This document shows positions 23,540-35,250 of a stretch of DNA of 64,000 bases, piece by piece (position 1 is the stretch's first letter; every line of letters starts with the position of its first letter). The translations under genes and the position numbers were made by a program. Source of the DNA: Tetragonia tetragonoides (lineage: Eukaryota; Streptophyta; Magnoliopsida; Caryophyllales; Aizoaceae); contig CM076151.1 of assembly GCA_038025085.1 (NCBI GenBank), positions 9,677,001-9,741,000 of the forward strand. The letters are read 5' to 3'. Under the pieces are notes generated by a model that saw nothing but the letters and a program-made list of their open reading frames with translations, was not told where the DNA came from and searched no databases.

Positions 23540-23700
23540 GAATGGTGCAGGATAGTGAGGAACGGAACGGAACGGAACGTTGAGGATAATGAAACAAAAT
23601 ATAAGACAAATGAAGTACGAAATGCGGAATGGAATGGAACGGATTAGAACAAAATGGAATGACATGCAGCATAAATACGACGAAAAGAACATAACCTTAC
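23540..23700. repeat. GGAAC/CGGAACGGAA-rich simple repeat
   Basis: A degenerate pentanucleotide repeat (GGAACGGAACGGAACG and neighbours) with a similar composition from about 23290. No coding potential is credible here: the apparent minus-strand ORFs reflect the repeat. Confidence 0.45.
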
Positions 23701-23962
23701 TTAATAAAGTAATTGGTTCATTTCAGGAAAATAACACATCTTTACTCGTTAATTAGTTTAATTCAATGATCTACTTTTTATTTCACGTATCATTATTTAT
23801 TTTATTTCATTGAAAAAGAACACTCTCACTTTAATAGAGTTCAATTCAATTCATTTCAATAAAAAATTTTTTCTCACGTAACAAAAAATAAATAAAAATA
23901 AAGCACACACAAGACTCCTTGCATGATTGGTAATTATTTTTTTCTTTTTTTTTTTGGCTTGG

Positions 23963-24185
23963 CTTGCATGATTGATTTTTTTTTTTGGTTCACCATCAAG
24001 GGTATTCACCGTCGACTACAGTGACTATCTCTCTCACTGATTTGTAGGCACCTCAAAGGATAGGATAGTTGGCCAAGAAATTTAAAGCTGCTCCATGCTC
24101 AAGGCGAAATTCGAACCCTCGACCTTAGTTAAAAATAGATGAGTCTCTACCACTTAACTACACCTCTTTGACTTGCATGATTGAT
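23963..24185 (-). mobile_element. SINE family 2, full length, with target duplication
   Basis: A 195-bp element (23977-24171) lies between perfect 14-bp repeats, CTTGCATGATTGAT (23963-23976, 24172-24185). Reversed, it has an A box (TAGTTAAGTGGTAGAG), a B box (GGGTTCGAATT), a body matching the copy at 14062 and a poly(A) tail. A third near-copy of the target (CTTGCATGATTGG at 23918-23930), separated by a T-rich tract, suggests an earlier insertion event at the same place. Confidence 0.9.
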
Positions 24186-24789
24186 AATTGGTACGCATCA
24201 ACATATATTATACAGTAATTGGTACTTCGAATGTATACATGATAATTTAATAAGTTGCATCTAGGTACTAAAGACAGACTAGGAAAGGACAAAGGCAAGA
24301 GAGAGAAAGGTAGCACCATAAACCCGCCCGGGAACACATAAAAAAATCTATAGACGCTAGTGTTTGACATTTTGCTTTCAACATGGGTATCATTTTCTAT
24401 CCTATGTTATGTTTTTAGCAATATAATTTAGCAAAAAATTACTAGTACATGTAAATCAATAAATCAAATCAATTACAATTCTCAATAAAATCTTGGCCTT
24501 AGTTAGTTTTGACTACTTTTACGGCCTACCTAGCTTAGTTTAGACCTATGCGATTCACTAGGACAGTAGAGTAAGGTAGAAAGAAAAATAAAACTGTTTT
24601 ATTAAAATAACTATGGATGCGTGTTTTAGAAATGAGTTAAATTAAACTGAACTGAGTTTAACGTTACTGAACGAATATCATTGATCTGAACTGAATTAAA
24701 CATTACTTTTTATGCGAAACAAGATATATGTTTTTGAATTGAACTCTATTAAACTCAACCGAACATTATTGATGAACTGAACTAAATAT

Positions 24790-25070
24790 TACTCATTCCG
24801 TTTCATAATATAGGTCATTTGTTGACTTTGCACACAAATTAAGAAATTGTGAATTTAAGAAAAGGAGATGGTAAAAAGACTAAACTATCCTTTAAACATT
24901 AAATACAATATTAAAGAGAAGAAAGAAGTAAAAGATAGGAAAAAAGAAGTGTAAAATGGGAAAATTAGCAATAAATAGTCATTAGGAGTTGTTAAAAGTC
25001 AAAATATGACTTATATTGTGAAACAAAAATAAAGTCAATATATGACTTATATTATAAAACAGATGGAGTA
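24790..25070. mobile_element. Mariner/Stowaway-like MITE A
   Basis: A 281-bp element, counting TA at both ends. The left terminus CTCATTCCGTTTCATAATAT and right terminus ATTATAAAACAGATGGAG are inverted repeats. No ORF. A second copy in opposite orientation lies at 27544-27805; the two share interior segments such as ACTAAACTATCC and GAATTTAAGAAAAGGAGAT. Confidence 0.75.
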
Positions 25071-25584
25071 ATGAATTAACATGAGACCGCTTCTAAACTG
25101 AGCAGTTTGGGCAAACTTTAAAAAATAACACCTACAAATTGAGTATTGGAAAAATAAGGCTGCGTTTGGGTTGTAAAAGTTAAAACGCTTTACACACTTA
25201 CCTTTGCAGGTTGGTTTTTTTTCTAATCAGTCACCTTCACCTAAACACGTGAGAGGGACACAATCTTCAATGTTATTGCCTGAACAATATCAGATGCGAT
25301 CAAGGGATTATTATTGCCATGAGAAGAAAAAGAAAGATAAATATTAAAAAAAAAAGAAAAAAAGTCCCCAAACGCGTCACTCATTGTGGTTTACGTATGA
25401 CCACTACCTGCTCCCGGTTTTAGCGTCATCTGGAGTTAGAGATAATCTTATACTATAGGATAAGACCATAAGGAACGAAATTACTTTAGGGAATTCCCTA
25501 ATAATAATTAGTACAATTTAATTACAATATTATGACATAATGGTTTTACTTAGAGAAAAAGTAGATCATATTACTGAATTTCAT

Positions 25585-25830
25585 CATATAAATGATATAA
25601 TGAGTTCAGTTCAATGATGTGAACTATTTTTTCTCTCACAAATTATTAATTTCAGTTTAGTAGAGTTCAATTTATTGGAGTTCAGTTAAGTTTATCTCAG
25701 TAAAAAAGATTTGGGATTTGAATTGAAAAACTGACCCTTCCACCTAATTTACAATCAGTTCAGTTCTGTATAGTGATGATTGTCTCACATATTTTTATTT
25801 TTCATTTTAGTTCAGTTCAGTTTGGTGTAA
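25585..25830. repeat. TTCAGTTCAGTT-type dispersed repeat
   Basis: Repeated TTCAGTT/GAGTTCAGTT units, related to the blocks at 22060 and 41835. No gene is seen. Confidence 0.4.
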
Positions 25831-26863
25831 AAAACACATTCCAAATCTCACGACATCAATATTCCATAGCAATGTTTGATACCATCAATATGTACTGCAA
25901 AATCAAGAAATATAGTCGAAACTCCCAAGGAACCGTTGCTAAATCAAGAAATCTCCCACAGAAATCTTATTTGATTATATGGACTCATCTCATTGTATAA
26001 AAAAAAAAAAAAAGAAAAAAGAAAAAGAAAAAGAAAACTCTTTTAGAAGTTTAGCAGATTGTGTTTGATTCGAATCGTCGCAATCCCAGCAACAAGAGGT
26101 TTATTACCTCCCTGGGGACCCCATATGATAGTAGTTACTATGCAAATGCGATGTTTCATGAGTATCCCCTTGTGTTCGTGTGGTGTCCGTGTATCCCTCA
26201 TTCCCTGCTTTAATTCTAGTTCATATAAAAACAGTGACAATAGTGAAACATGCCCAACAGCGGAAGCCACTGTGTTATTTCCCAATTACTCAGTAATTGA
26301 TTCAATGCAATCCAATTGAGTGATTTACGTTTTCTCTCATAGATAATTATGGACGAAAGATCATGAGGCCCCCAGGTCCCAGCCCTCATGCATTCCCCCT
26401 CAAAGTATGAAAGAATAGAAGAGATATTACTCAGTTGCATATTGTTTATCGTCATTGTGATCCCCTTCGTCCCTACATATTACTATTCAGTTCAGTTGAG
26501 TAAAGTTCTGTTTAGCGAAAAAGAACACTCTTAACTCATGCAGTGCAGACTGCAGCAAACCTTCAGCCAGTCAGCCTTGGATTCCATGTAGAAAGGAAAG
26601 ACCATTATTTCTCAAGTACCAAAATTAGGAGCTAGTTTAATTAGGGAAATACTAGGGAGTATGGTATCTCCTGTAAAGCTTTCGGCACTCCTCTTTTCAC
26701 GGAGAAGTAAAATGGAAATGTTGGGAGATTAGAGGCTATAAGATGTCCCGTGCGTCTCCCTATACTGTATAGCTTCATCCTTTTTTAACTTTTTTTATGA
26801 GCCAAAACTTCACCCATTGGCAAAAAGACTTGGCCAAATATGTTTGTTATTTTTAAGATAAAT

Positions 26864-27030
26864 AAATTGATCGAGAGTTCAAATCTCGCCTTGGGCATAG
26901 AGCAGTTTTAAATTCCTCGGCCAGTTGTCCAACCCTTTGAGGTACCTACAAGCCAACACAAGGGATAGTCACTGTGGTCGAAAGTGGATACCCTTGGTCG
27001 TGAACAAAAAAAAAAAATTGATCGAGGGTT
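26864..27030 (+). mobile_element. SINE family 2, 5'-truncated
   Basis: The family-2 body (CTCGCCTTGGGCATAGAGCA) and poly(A) tail occupy about 26880-27014. AAATTGATCGAGAGTT and AAATTGATCGAGGGTT flank it (26864-26879, 27015-27030; one mismatch). The left repeat also matches the element's own box B region, so truncation and microhomology-guided insertion may have happened together. Confidence 0.75.
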
Positions 27031-27543
27031 AAATTATTTTTTTGCTTATCAATTACAACCTTTAAGCTAAAAATTAACATTTTTTTTTTAACTCTTGACC
27101 AATTGTCATCAAATTTGGCTCTAGATTGAGCACCATGGTATATTACCATGCCCTTTGATTGATAAAATGCATCAATCGAAGATAAAATTAGGGGCCATTT
27201 ATTTTTGGGCATAACAATTATAGTGTGCAAATGGTTAAGGAAAACCATTTTAATTGGAGCAGTAGTTTTTAACTTTATTATTAAAATGTAGATTCTCACT
27301 TTGTACCGGACTATAAAGATATTTTGAGCAGGAAATTAGTTGATATATATACACAATATTCTAATGATTCATGGTGAATTTATATCTTTCAAAAATGTCA
27401 AGGTACAACAACCGAAAAACACTTGGTTGACTATAGGTTAGCAATCTATAATTTTATTAGTTGATTAAGTAAGAGACTCTACAATTTGAATTTAAATTGG
27501 AGATTAGGAATACCACAAGCCACAACCCCTACCGCCTATTGAA

Positions 27544-27805
27544 TATGCCCTACGTTTCACAATAAGGCATATTTTGATTTTATTTTTGTTTCACAATATA
27601 AGACATATTTTGACTTTTAACACTTTTCATTGAGTATTTTTGTTACTTTTTCCACTTTATTCTTCATTTTTCTTGTCATTTTCTCCAATGTTGCATTTAA
27701 TACATAAGGTCATAAGGATAGTTAATCTTTTTATAATCTCTTTTTCTTGAATTCACCATTGTGTGCAAGTCAAAAAATGACTTATATTATAAAACGGATG
27801 GCGTA
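27544..27805. mobile_element. Mariner/Stowaway-like MITE A, inverted copy
   Basis: A 262-bp element bounded by TA at 27544-27545 and 27804-27805, with terminal GCCCTACGTTTCACAATAAG and TATTATAAAACGGATGGCG. Its reverse complement aligns with the MITE at 24790-25070, including the GACTTGCACACAA and GAATTCAAGAAAAAGAGAT blocks. Confidence 0.75.
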
Positions 27806-30800
27806 CTGTAATATGTAATGTGGGGGGTTCAGCCGCCAAACCATTTCCAAGGGAACTCAAACTTGAAAACCACCATAATCAAGGTTTGGATCTTGATAGC
27901 TTCATGGGACATGTGCGTTTCACAGGCGGCTAACATGGATATGGGCGCTTCGACGTAGGACATAGACGCTTCATAGGCGCTTGTATATCAGCACTGGAAC
28001 AAGCTAAGATTCTTGGGACATCGAGACATGGGACATACACGTTAGGACAAGGGTGTTGCCACTTAAGCAACATTCATGGAAGCCTAACAAGGACCCGATG
28101 ACTGACTCCGGAGACCCACCATGTCTCCCAATGGTGTCTTGTGCAAAATAGTGCGAAAATAACAATTTTCGCTTGGGCCTTTCGGAAGCCCTGAAACCGT
28201 GGATTATAGCCTTTATTTTCAACTTCTTAGGGCCATGATGAGTTTTTTGCCCAAACTTTTTCGAGGGGTATTAACTCAAGATGACCCCAGTGCCCAATAT
28301 ATAGTAATCCAAGTCTCTCGTATACACCCCTGGGCGTGTCTTGGGACAAGGTAGTGGAACATGAGGTCTTCCCTTTTGGGGCCTAGTGACTAATGAGTAG
28401 TCACGTATCACATTCTTTGGGCTTGATTATTCATCAACCCCTTTCAATGGCCGAGTGCTAGTTGTGAACCCACCATACCCCACAACTCCACAAGCCCACA
28501 AGGGAAGAACAATTAACAAAGGTCAAGCAACACCAGGCTAGAGATTTGGACCGTGGTTCTAACACCTCCAAGCATCCAAAACCCCTCCAACATACTACTA
28601 ATTCTTTAACCTCAACACTCTATCTTGTGAGTCGCTCCAACCTCAGTCTTAACCACAAGACCAAAACATCCTTTGATATGTGATCGACTTAACTGATTAC
28701 CCCAAAGAGTCAATAAAATGTTACTGCGGGTCTGGACGCATGATAACGACCACAGCAGGGATTACAGGAGGATAGGCGAGTTATGGCGTAAACGTGCCAT
28801 CTGATTCGCTCCCACATGGTAGCACTGTAGTCTGTAGAAAACTAGCTGAAAAGGGAGAATATGAAGCAGAAATTAAGATTACATAGAGTATTGTTGTAAC
28901 CTATGAATACAATATTTTCTGTGGTTACATGTGATAGCATCGTACCATATTGTAATTTCTAGACTCAAAACAACTAATGAGATAACCAACTCTATCAGTT
29001 TGACAGTTACTGCTTACCTTGGAGGGTTATGACTCGGTACTTAGTTATCCACACGATCTAGGTTGAGGCCACTCCTGACAAACCATAACCAAATGGTGAA
29101 CAGCAATATCAGCAAACCAAACAAGAGAAGTTTAACAGACATGCTTGAAATATGCTGCCATACCAGTATTGAATATTGTCTTTCTACTTCAATGGCAGAT
29201 GAGATCAAAGAAATACCGAAGTAAATTACACACTCCCATCACCATATCGGTAGTGAGTTACGTCTACAATCACAACATAATTTATGCCCTAAGTAACCTG
29301 GTAGCGAATCCATAATTATCGAGAGACCATCTTCATCGTCATCGTCATCGTCATCGTGAAGTCTTCTACTCAGCAATTTATCTTCCTTAACCTGAAACAG
29401 CAGCAATCCAGAGTCCCATATTGTAATTCTGAACCTATTATAAGGTGCCACATTAGAACCAAAACTGGAAAAATATAAAAGAACTTCTTATCACGATATA
29501 TCAATTACAAATACAGCCAAATTCAGAACAGCGAAATTATGGTCATTTACAGCAGAACCCCATATACGAAACAGTGATGTTTATCAAAAATAAAAATAAA
29601 AATACACCATTTTACCTAATTAATGCATAGTTTGTCATCTTATTTAGTGACTACTAACTTGGGGCATGCACAAAGGACGTCCCAGGATATATACTTGGAG
29701 TCTAAGTGTCTAACCATACTAAAATTTCAACTACAAAATCACTAATCATATTCATACTAGGCTTAATTCCACATTATAACGACAGTGTTCTATAGCTTTC
29801 AGGCCCCTACATAAATAAGACGCCAACTTTAATAAGAATTTCTGTCCAGTAATCCAACATTGATGGCATGAAAATAGTTTAATTTGTGTACTGGATAAGA
29901 TAATAGTTGTTACAGGAAGAAACAATCTCAGCTCACAATGCATCCAATGTCTGGGATCCCCTGAAAAATGGTAACTTGCCTACCCATAAACCAAATCGTG
30001 TCCACAGGGTCTTAAGTAACCCAAGGGAAAAATCATCATAATCATCCAGAATATTCAAGAAGCAAAGGATGCTAAAGTGTGTATGATGAATAATAGAAGT
30101 GTATTGACACACAAATACTGCATAACTTGACCCTCTAAAAGGCCATTTGTAAAAACCTATATCAACAACCCTATTTGACCCTCTTTAAGATAACTATGTG
30201 TCAATTAATACCAACAACCCTAATAATGATTTAAAATGGCTGAACCTTCCCTCTGGAAAGTCACTTACTATCCATCATTGAGCTCCAGTTATCCTTCAAG
30301 GGCTTTCTTTTGTACTTGCCCCCAAACTAGGCCAGTGAGAGCTCTTATTTTCAGGAAACTCTCATCATGTATTGATTTACATATCGAAACTTGCTCACTC
30401 TCTAATCTCCAGTCTCTACATCCCTCCTTTTGGTGTACTTCCATTTTGAACTACGGAATCTTAATTTGCATTTACCCTCAAAAGATATATTCTGAAGGAA
30501 CTTTTACCCAAAGGGACCCAAAGCAATGGCTTACCAAAAACGAGATTCAACCCCTCCCCCGGGAAGAAGAAGGGTCTGCAGGACCTAATTACACTTTTTC
30601 TTGTAGAAATATCCATATGTACTTAGGTAAAGACCTTAGCAGCAAGGTTGACTTCCATGTGAAAAATGACTACCAAACCCGAGTCCTGCCAAATCTATAT
30701 TTTCCTTGCTTTAGCTTTTCACACCCATTACGGATGCCAAAGCATCAGTACAATTCAAGAGATATATCTTCTGTCACAAGTTCAGCCTTTATGGCGTATT

Positions 30801-31570
30801 GCAAGATGAATGCTTCTTACAAAGTTGGTCTTCCTACAAAATATGGTCTCATGAGTAACCCCTCAAAATGATTCTTCAAGCAGTACACTCATTCCAAGCT
30901 TCTGACTTCTAAGTTTCTGCTTTAGTGGAGAAGTTCGGAGAACTGTTATTTTGTCCCCCCAACCCTCTGTGCTAAAGGGAGGGCTCATCTTTCCAGGTCA
31001 AATTTCCAGCCTTGCTCACATAATTTGTAACCTGACAACTTCACAGAGACAGATCTGTCCGTATATTTAGACCTAAAATTGACATAAACGTCATTGATAT
31101 CTTGTTTCTTTCTCTGTGTTTCTCGCTCCTTTCTTTAGTACGTATAAATTACCGCTGAAATCATCAGTGCCAGTTTTCCGTAATTACACAAACCACATTG
31201 ACAAACACAAGGTCTGCTTATCCTCCCTCATGATCATTGTTTGAACCACAAAGAATGCAGAACTACTCCAAATCTAAGCACATACTAGGTGAGATCTCGC
31301 TGGAAGCTCTTTACATGCTTGGTGTTCCCAGTGTCCTTAAGGCCCTTGTTCATTTTTGGAATTAGTATTATCATATTCATACCTCATCATGGAAAACTTC
31401 AATTATACGAGCCATGACTACTGCACTAGATTAAGAGCCATCCGAGATACCATGGGCAGACTCCCAAGGAATTGGTTTTTCTATCCAACCCTGGAAGGCT
31501 AATGACACTTGCGGCTCGACAAAGATTCTAGGGTAACAGACCACTCTTCCCATTTCCGGAATCCATTTAA
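27806..31570. other. Accessory intergenic sequence, no assignable gene
   Basis: Of moderate base composition, with several short ORFs. The longest is 211 codons on the plus strand at 30236-30871, with no recognisable domain. A (CATCGT)n microsatellite near 29331-29357 encodes a poly-Asp run in a short minus ORF (29239-29451). No splice-compatible gene model could be built. Parts may be old retrotransposon non-coding sequence. Confidence 0.45.
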
Positions 31571-31574
31571 TGCT

Positions 31575-32400
31575 TAACCATGACCCTGAAAACCTACCCA
31601 AGGCAAACAAGGTAAAACCAAAGTCCAATCAGAAATCTCATACAGAATCATTGTAATCAAACCGATTGAAATGTTAATATGGGATCAGGTATTCAAAAGA
31701 CTTGGTATACACTAACAGCTCAGCTCCATCTCATAGCTGAACAATGAAATCTTCCTGAGCATGAGAAACCGTATAACTTAGTACCTATCATTTATATAGT
31801 GAAGTAGTACAAGGAAAGGCACAAGCTGCCTAGCCAGATTCATGATAGTCAATAGAGTTAGCTTATGAATTTATGTTAGATTGGCTACCGAGTATTAAGA
31901 AACCAGGATCAGAAGGTCAAGTGTCAACATAGTTAAGGACTCAAAAATGAGGGGCTAATTAGTTAACCCACTTAATAATTAACCACTCATTCATGCATTC
32001 AAGTTAGAGCTAGCAAAAAGATGACTCGACCCGATGACCGACCCGAACAGCCACAGACCCGACCGGTAAAGGTTCAACACGAAATGACCCGACCCGTTTT
32101 GACCCCGAGACTGAAATGACCCGACCCGAAATGAACCCGAAAGTTGTGAGACAACATTTGTCAAACCTGTTGGGTAACCCGAAACCGAACCCGTATTTGA
32201 CCCGATGTAATCGACCCAAATTTAACCGACCCGTATTTGACCCGACCCAAACCCAACCTGACCGACCCGTTTGCCAGGTCTAATTCAAGTCATTGACACA
32301 GGTAACTGGCTATTAGTTGACCCACATCTAAATCATTGATGAAAAATATATTAGAGATTCCAACTTCTAAAAAAGCCAAAGCATGTTTTCAACAAAATCT
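31575..32400. repeat. Segmental duplication, copy 1
   Basis: This block is collinear with 33590-34110. Shared segments include CAAACCGATTGA/CAAACTGATTAA, AGCCAGATTCATGATAGT/AGCCAGATTCATTATAGT, AACCACTCATTCATGCA-like sequence and TATTAGTTGACCCAC. Identity is imperfect, so the duplication is old. Copy 1 contains an extra 278-bp hAT MITE at 32005-32282. Confidence 0.75.
31997..32290. mobile_element. hAT-type MITE with 8-bp target duplication and an empty site nearby
   Basis: A 278-bp insert (32005-32282) is flanked by perfect ATTCAAGT repeats (31997-32004, 32283-32290). The termini TAGAGCTAGCAAA and TTTGCCAGGTCTA are inverted repeats of the kind seen in plant hAT MITEs. The interior is built of ACCCGACCCG-type units with no ORF. 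The duplicated segment at 33590-34110 continues across the equivalent point without the element. Confidence 0.85.
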
Positions 32401-32819
32401 TTCGATCTTTCGCTTCTTTGGTTAACCATTAACATCAAAAATTAGCTTCAGGGAATGGTTTCTTTTATTGGGAGGATATGTGGATGAAGAGGAGACGTTT
32501 CCTTCTCGGTAGCCTTTCCTTATCTCTTATAGCCTCTCTTCCTTCACAATATGTGTATCCTCAATTTTCAGGGCCGATCTTGTTAAATTGACAAGGCATG
32601 TTGATAGAAGGAACTTAATGAGATAAGAGTTAAGTTCACTTCTTCTGCTTGACTCCTTAACACAATGTTGAGTCAAACAAGGGTTAGTGTCTTATCAAAC
32701 ATAGTTTTATTTTCTATATTTTTTTATTTCTATATACCTTCTTCACCTGACTACAAATCCTCGTAATTCTTTATCCCTCTTAATTCTTTTATTTAGGGTG
32801 GCAAAGTCCCCTTGAAGAT

Positions 32820-33345
32820 CTGCACTTTCTCATGCACTGTGTTCTTAAGAGAGTTAATACCAACAACATGCACGGCGGAGATGAAAACCACATATGATAA
32901 TCTCGCCAGATATTGGTTTAAAGTGCTTTAGGAATAGGGAGATGAATGAACACTTGTTTTCGTAATGTCCATTTGCATCGAGGTTGTGGATGTGGCTATT
33001 TGGGAAACCATGGGTTTGTCCTCCAAGTTTGCTGCTTTTGTTTCAGATAAGATATAATGGATTTGGATCTGAAAAGGAAGGGAAAATTTCTATGGACGTG
33101 TGCAATGTTCATTGTGCTCTGGTGTGTGTAGATATAGATGAATAACCGGATCTTTCGGAACCATCTTCCTAGGAGATTTTGTGTGGGATAAAGTGGCGTC
33201 CATTGCTTCATTGTGGGCCTTCCCACATTTCTAGGAGTATCTTTGTCAGATGTCCAGTAGGATTGGAGAGCATTATTGATTTGATTCTTGAATGAAAGGA
33301 CTTCTTGTCCTCACTCTTGTAAATTTTGACTCGTTAGCAGTAGAG
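32820..33345 (+). mobile_element. Degenerate LINE 3' fragment
   Basis: With frameshifts and stops, the plus strand resembles the zf-RVT end of plant LINE ORF2. A NEHLFS-Cys-Pro-Phe-Ala segment near 32950 is followed by an LWMWLFG tryptophan block near 32985. Its tail carries an AGGACTTCTTGTCCT hairpin (33298-33312), as in the LINE ends at 9031 and about 9382. It separates the two copies of the segmental duplication. Confidence 0.6.
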
Positions 33346-33589
33346 ACATAAAGTAATTGAATTTTTCCCAAACAAAAAGTCGCATAAATAACATAATTTA
33401 TATCACAAGACAAAACAAAATAAAGCCAACACGATTCTTAGATATCACAAAATACTGATATGTATGAATACTATCCATTTCAATCCCATATTTCAGATCA
33501 TATATTCAATCTGCATTTTCCCTTCCTCCGGACATCTGCTTTTTCAGATCTGATTTCTCGGATTTTCAAATGAATCACGGAATCTATAA

Positions 33590-34110
33590 AACCCTACCAT
33601 GACCTTTACAATCAAATCCAAGGATAATAAGGTTAAAACCAAGACTTACTAGAAATCTTATATAAAATTATGGTAACCAAACTGATTAATTAATCAATAG
33701 CAGATCAATCAGGTAACCGAAGGCTCAGTATAATAATAAAGTTCAACACTCTGAAAAGTTTCTGAGCAAGAGAAGCCCATTTTAATGGGAGCATCTATCA
33801 CATATGTAGTCAAATAGTACAAGCAACGGAAACGAGCTACCCAGCCAGATTCATTATAGTTCAATAAAAAGGCCACATGAAACCAAGATACGAAGGTCAA
33901 CTATCAAGATAATTAAAGTTAACCACTTCAAATTGAGCAGGCAATTAGTTGACCCCACTTGATAATTAACAACTAATCCTTGCATTTAACTCATTCATGC
34001 AGGCAGTCTATTGTTAGTTGACCCACTTATAAACCTTTGATGCAACATCTATTAATGATCTCAACTTCCAACAAGGCAAAGCGTGTACAATCTTTCAAGC
34101 AGCCAAATAA
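33590..34110. repeat. Segmental duplication, copy 2
   Basis: Collinear with 31575-32400 in the same orientation, about 2 kb away. It lacks the hAT MITE, and the sequence at the equivalent position runs straight from CATTCATGCA into the segment ending TGTTAGTTGACCCAC. Confidence 0.75.
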
Positions 34111-34374
34111 ATTAAAGTTAATCGACGCACATATAAATCTCTCAATCCTTGGATTTCAAATGTGGTTTCGTTTTAGTCATCCTAAGAAGCTAACTTGTAT
34201 ATCTAGCCTTATAAAATTATTCTAATATAACAAGTTCTCAAAGTATCCATCCCTTATAAGGCAAAGAAGACTGAGCAACCAAGAAGCACCTTTGCAGTTT
34301 GCACTGTTGATAATAATGTAAGAAGCTTAGCTTTATTAATCAAGGGACGACAAAAGACTTGCCTTTTTTCAGTC

Positions 34375-35250
34375 ATATATCTGTAAAGGTGGTTGTCTGT
34401 CGCCATCCAAAGTTAGGAGAATCTCCATATCCACACTCCATAGTCTCCATAGCCCAGTGAATCTCCATCAATGAACTGAAAAACATAATAGCAGAGACCT
34501 CAAACCAAAGAACACGGATCCAGCATATGACAATATTATTCTCCGGTTTCCCAAAAAATTAAGCTGCAAAAGTTTGGGCATGAGATTGAAACAAAGTTGC
34601 TACGAATTAATAGCTAATGGACAATGGGATGATGGAGCTGCATTTAGTTACCCCTTAGACCAACAGGATCTCAAAAGACATGAAACTTTGCTTCCTGGTT
34701 CTAAAGTGGCAGTATCCGTGAGACTTCAGGCAGTCTTTTTTTTTTTTTTTTGGCTAGTCTTCAGGCAGTCAGTTTTCAGACTATGTTACTCAGATAGTCT
34801 AACTCTCCATCACACCTCAAGTACCTTAGTCAGATCCTCGAGGACCTCGATACTCAAACATGGGTATGGGCACTTGACTCTTCATTTTAGGTAATATAAA
34901 ACACGCAAAAGTTTAGAAAACGGCAGATTCAGGCACTAGAACACATATCTCAGAATCTCTCTCAGTAACATAGTCCGCAGAGTCTAAGTAAACACAATTT
35001 GGAAAGAATCAATGTCAAAAAATTTCACGGTAATAAACAAGGGCTTCACTTAAAGAGATAAACCCCCAGATAACCATAAAGATTTTGATAACCAATAAAA
35101 GAAAGCATTGAAAGACTTCTTTATATTATTTTCATTTCAATGCCCAGGAATGGAAATTCTGCAAGATCAGGGAAATGCTCATACTCTTGCACTTGATTGA
35201 ATTGGCCCATGCTTTCCAGGCTTCCTTAACAACCTCCAGAAATCTGAAAA
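34375..35250 (-). other. Exon-like segments of uncertain status
   Basis: Two minus-strand stretches have good CAG acceptors and short open frames. One, after TTTTTCAG near 34483, reads SLMEIHWAMETMECGYGDSP and on to a TGA near 34374. The other, after CCCTTTTCAG near 35245, includes the frame MGQFNQVQEYEHFPDLAEFP. They could not be joined to each other or to further exons. They may be leader exons, a non-coding RNA or remnants of a lost gene. Confidence 0.2.

Noticed and set aside
23269..23672. Overlapping minus-strand ORFs of 78 and 127 codons
   Set aside because: Their translation reflects a degenerate GGAAC/TTCCG repeat, rich in Phe, Ser and Cys, with no domain.
29239..29451. 70-codon minus ORF with a poly-Asp run
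   Set aside because: The acidic run is a CATCGT microsatellite; there are no splice-compatible neighbours and no recognisable domain.
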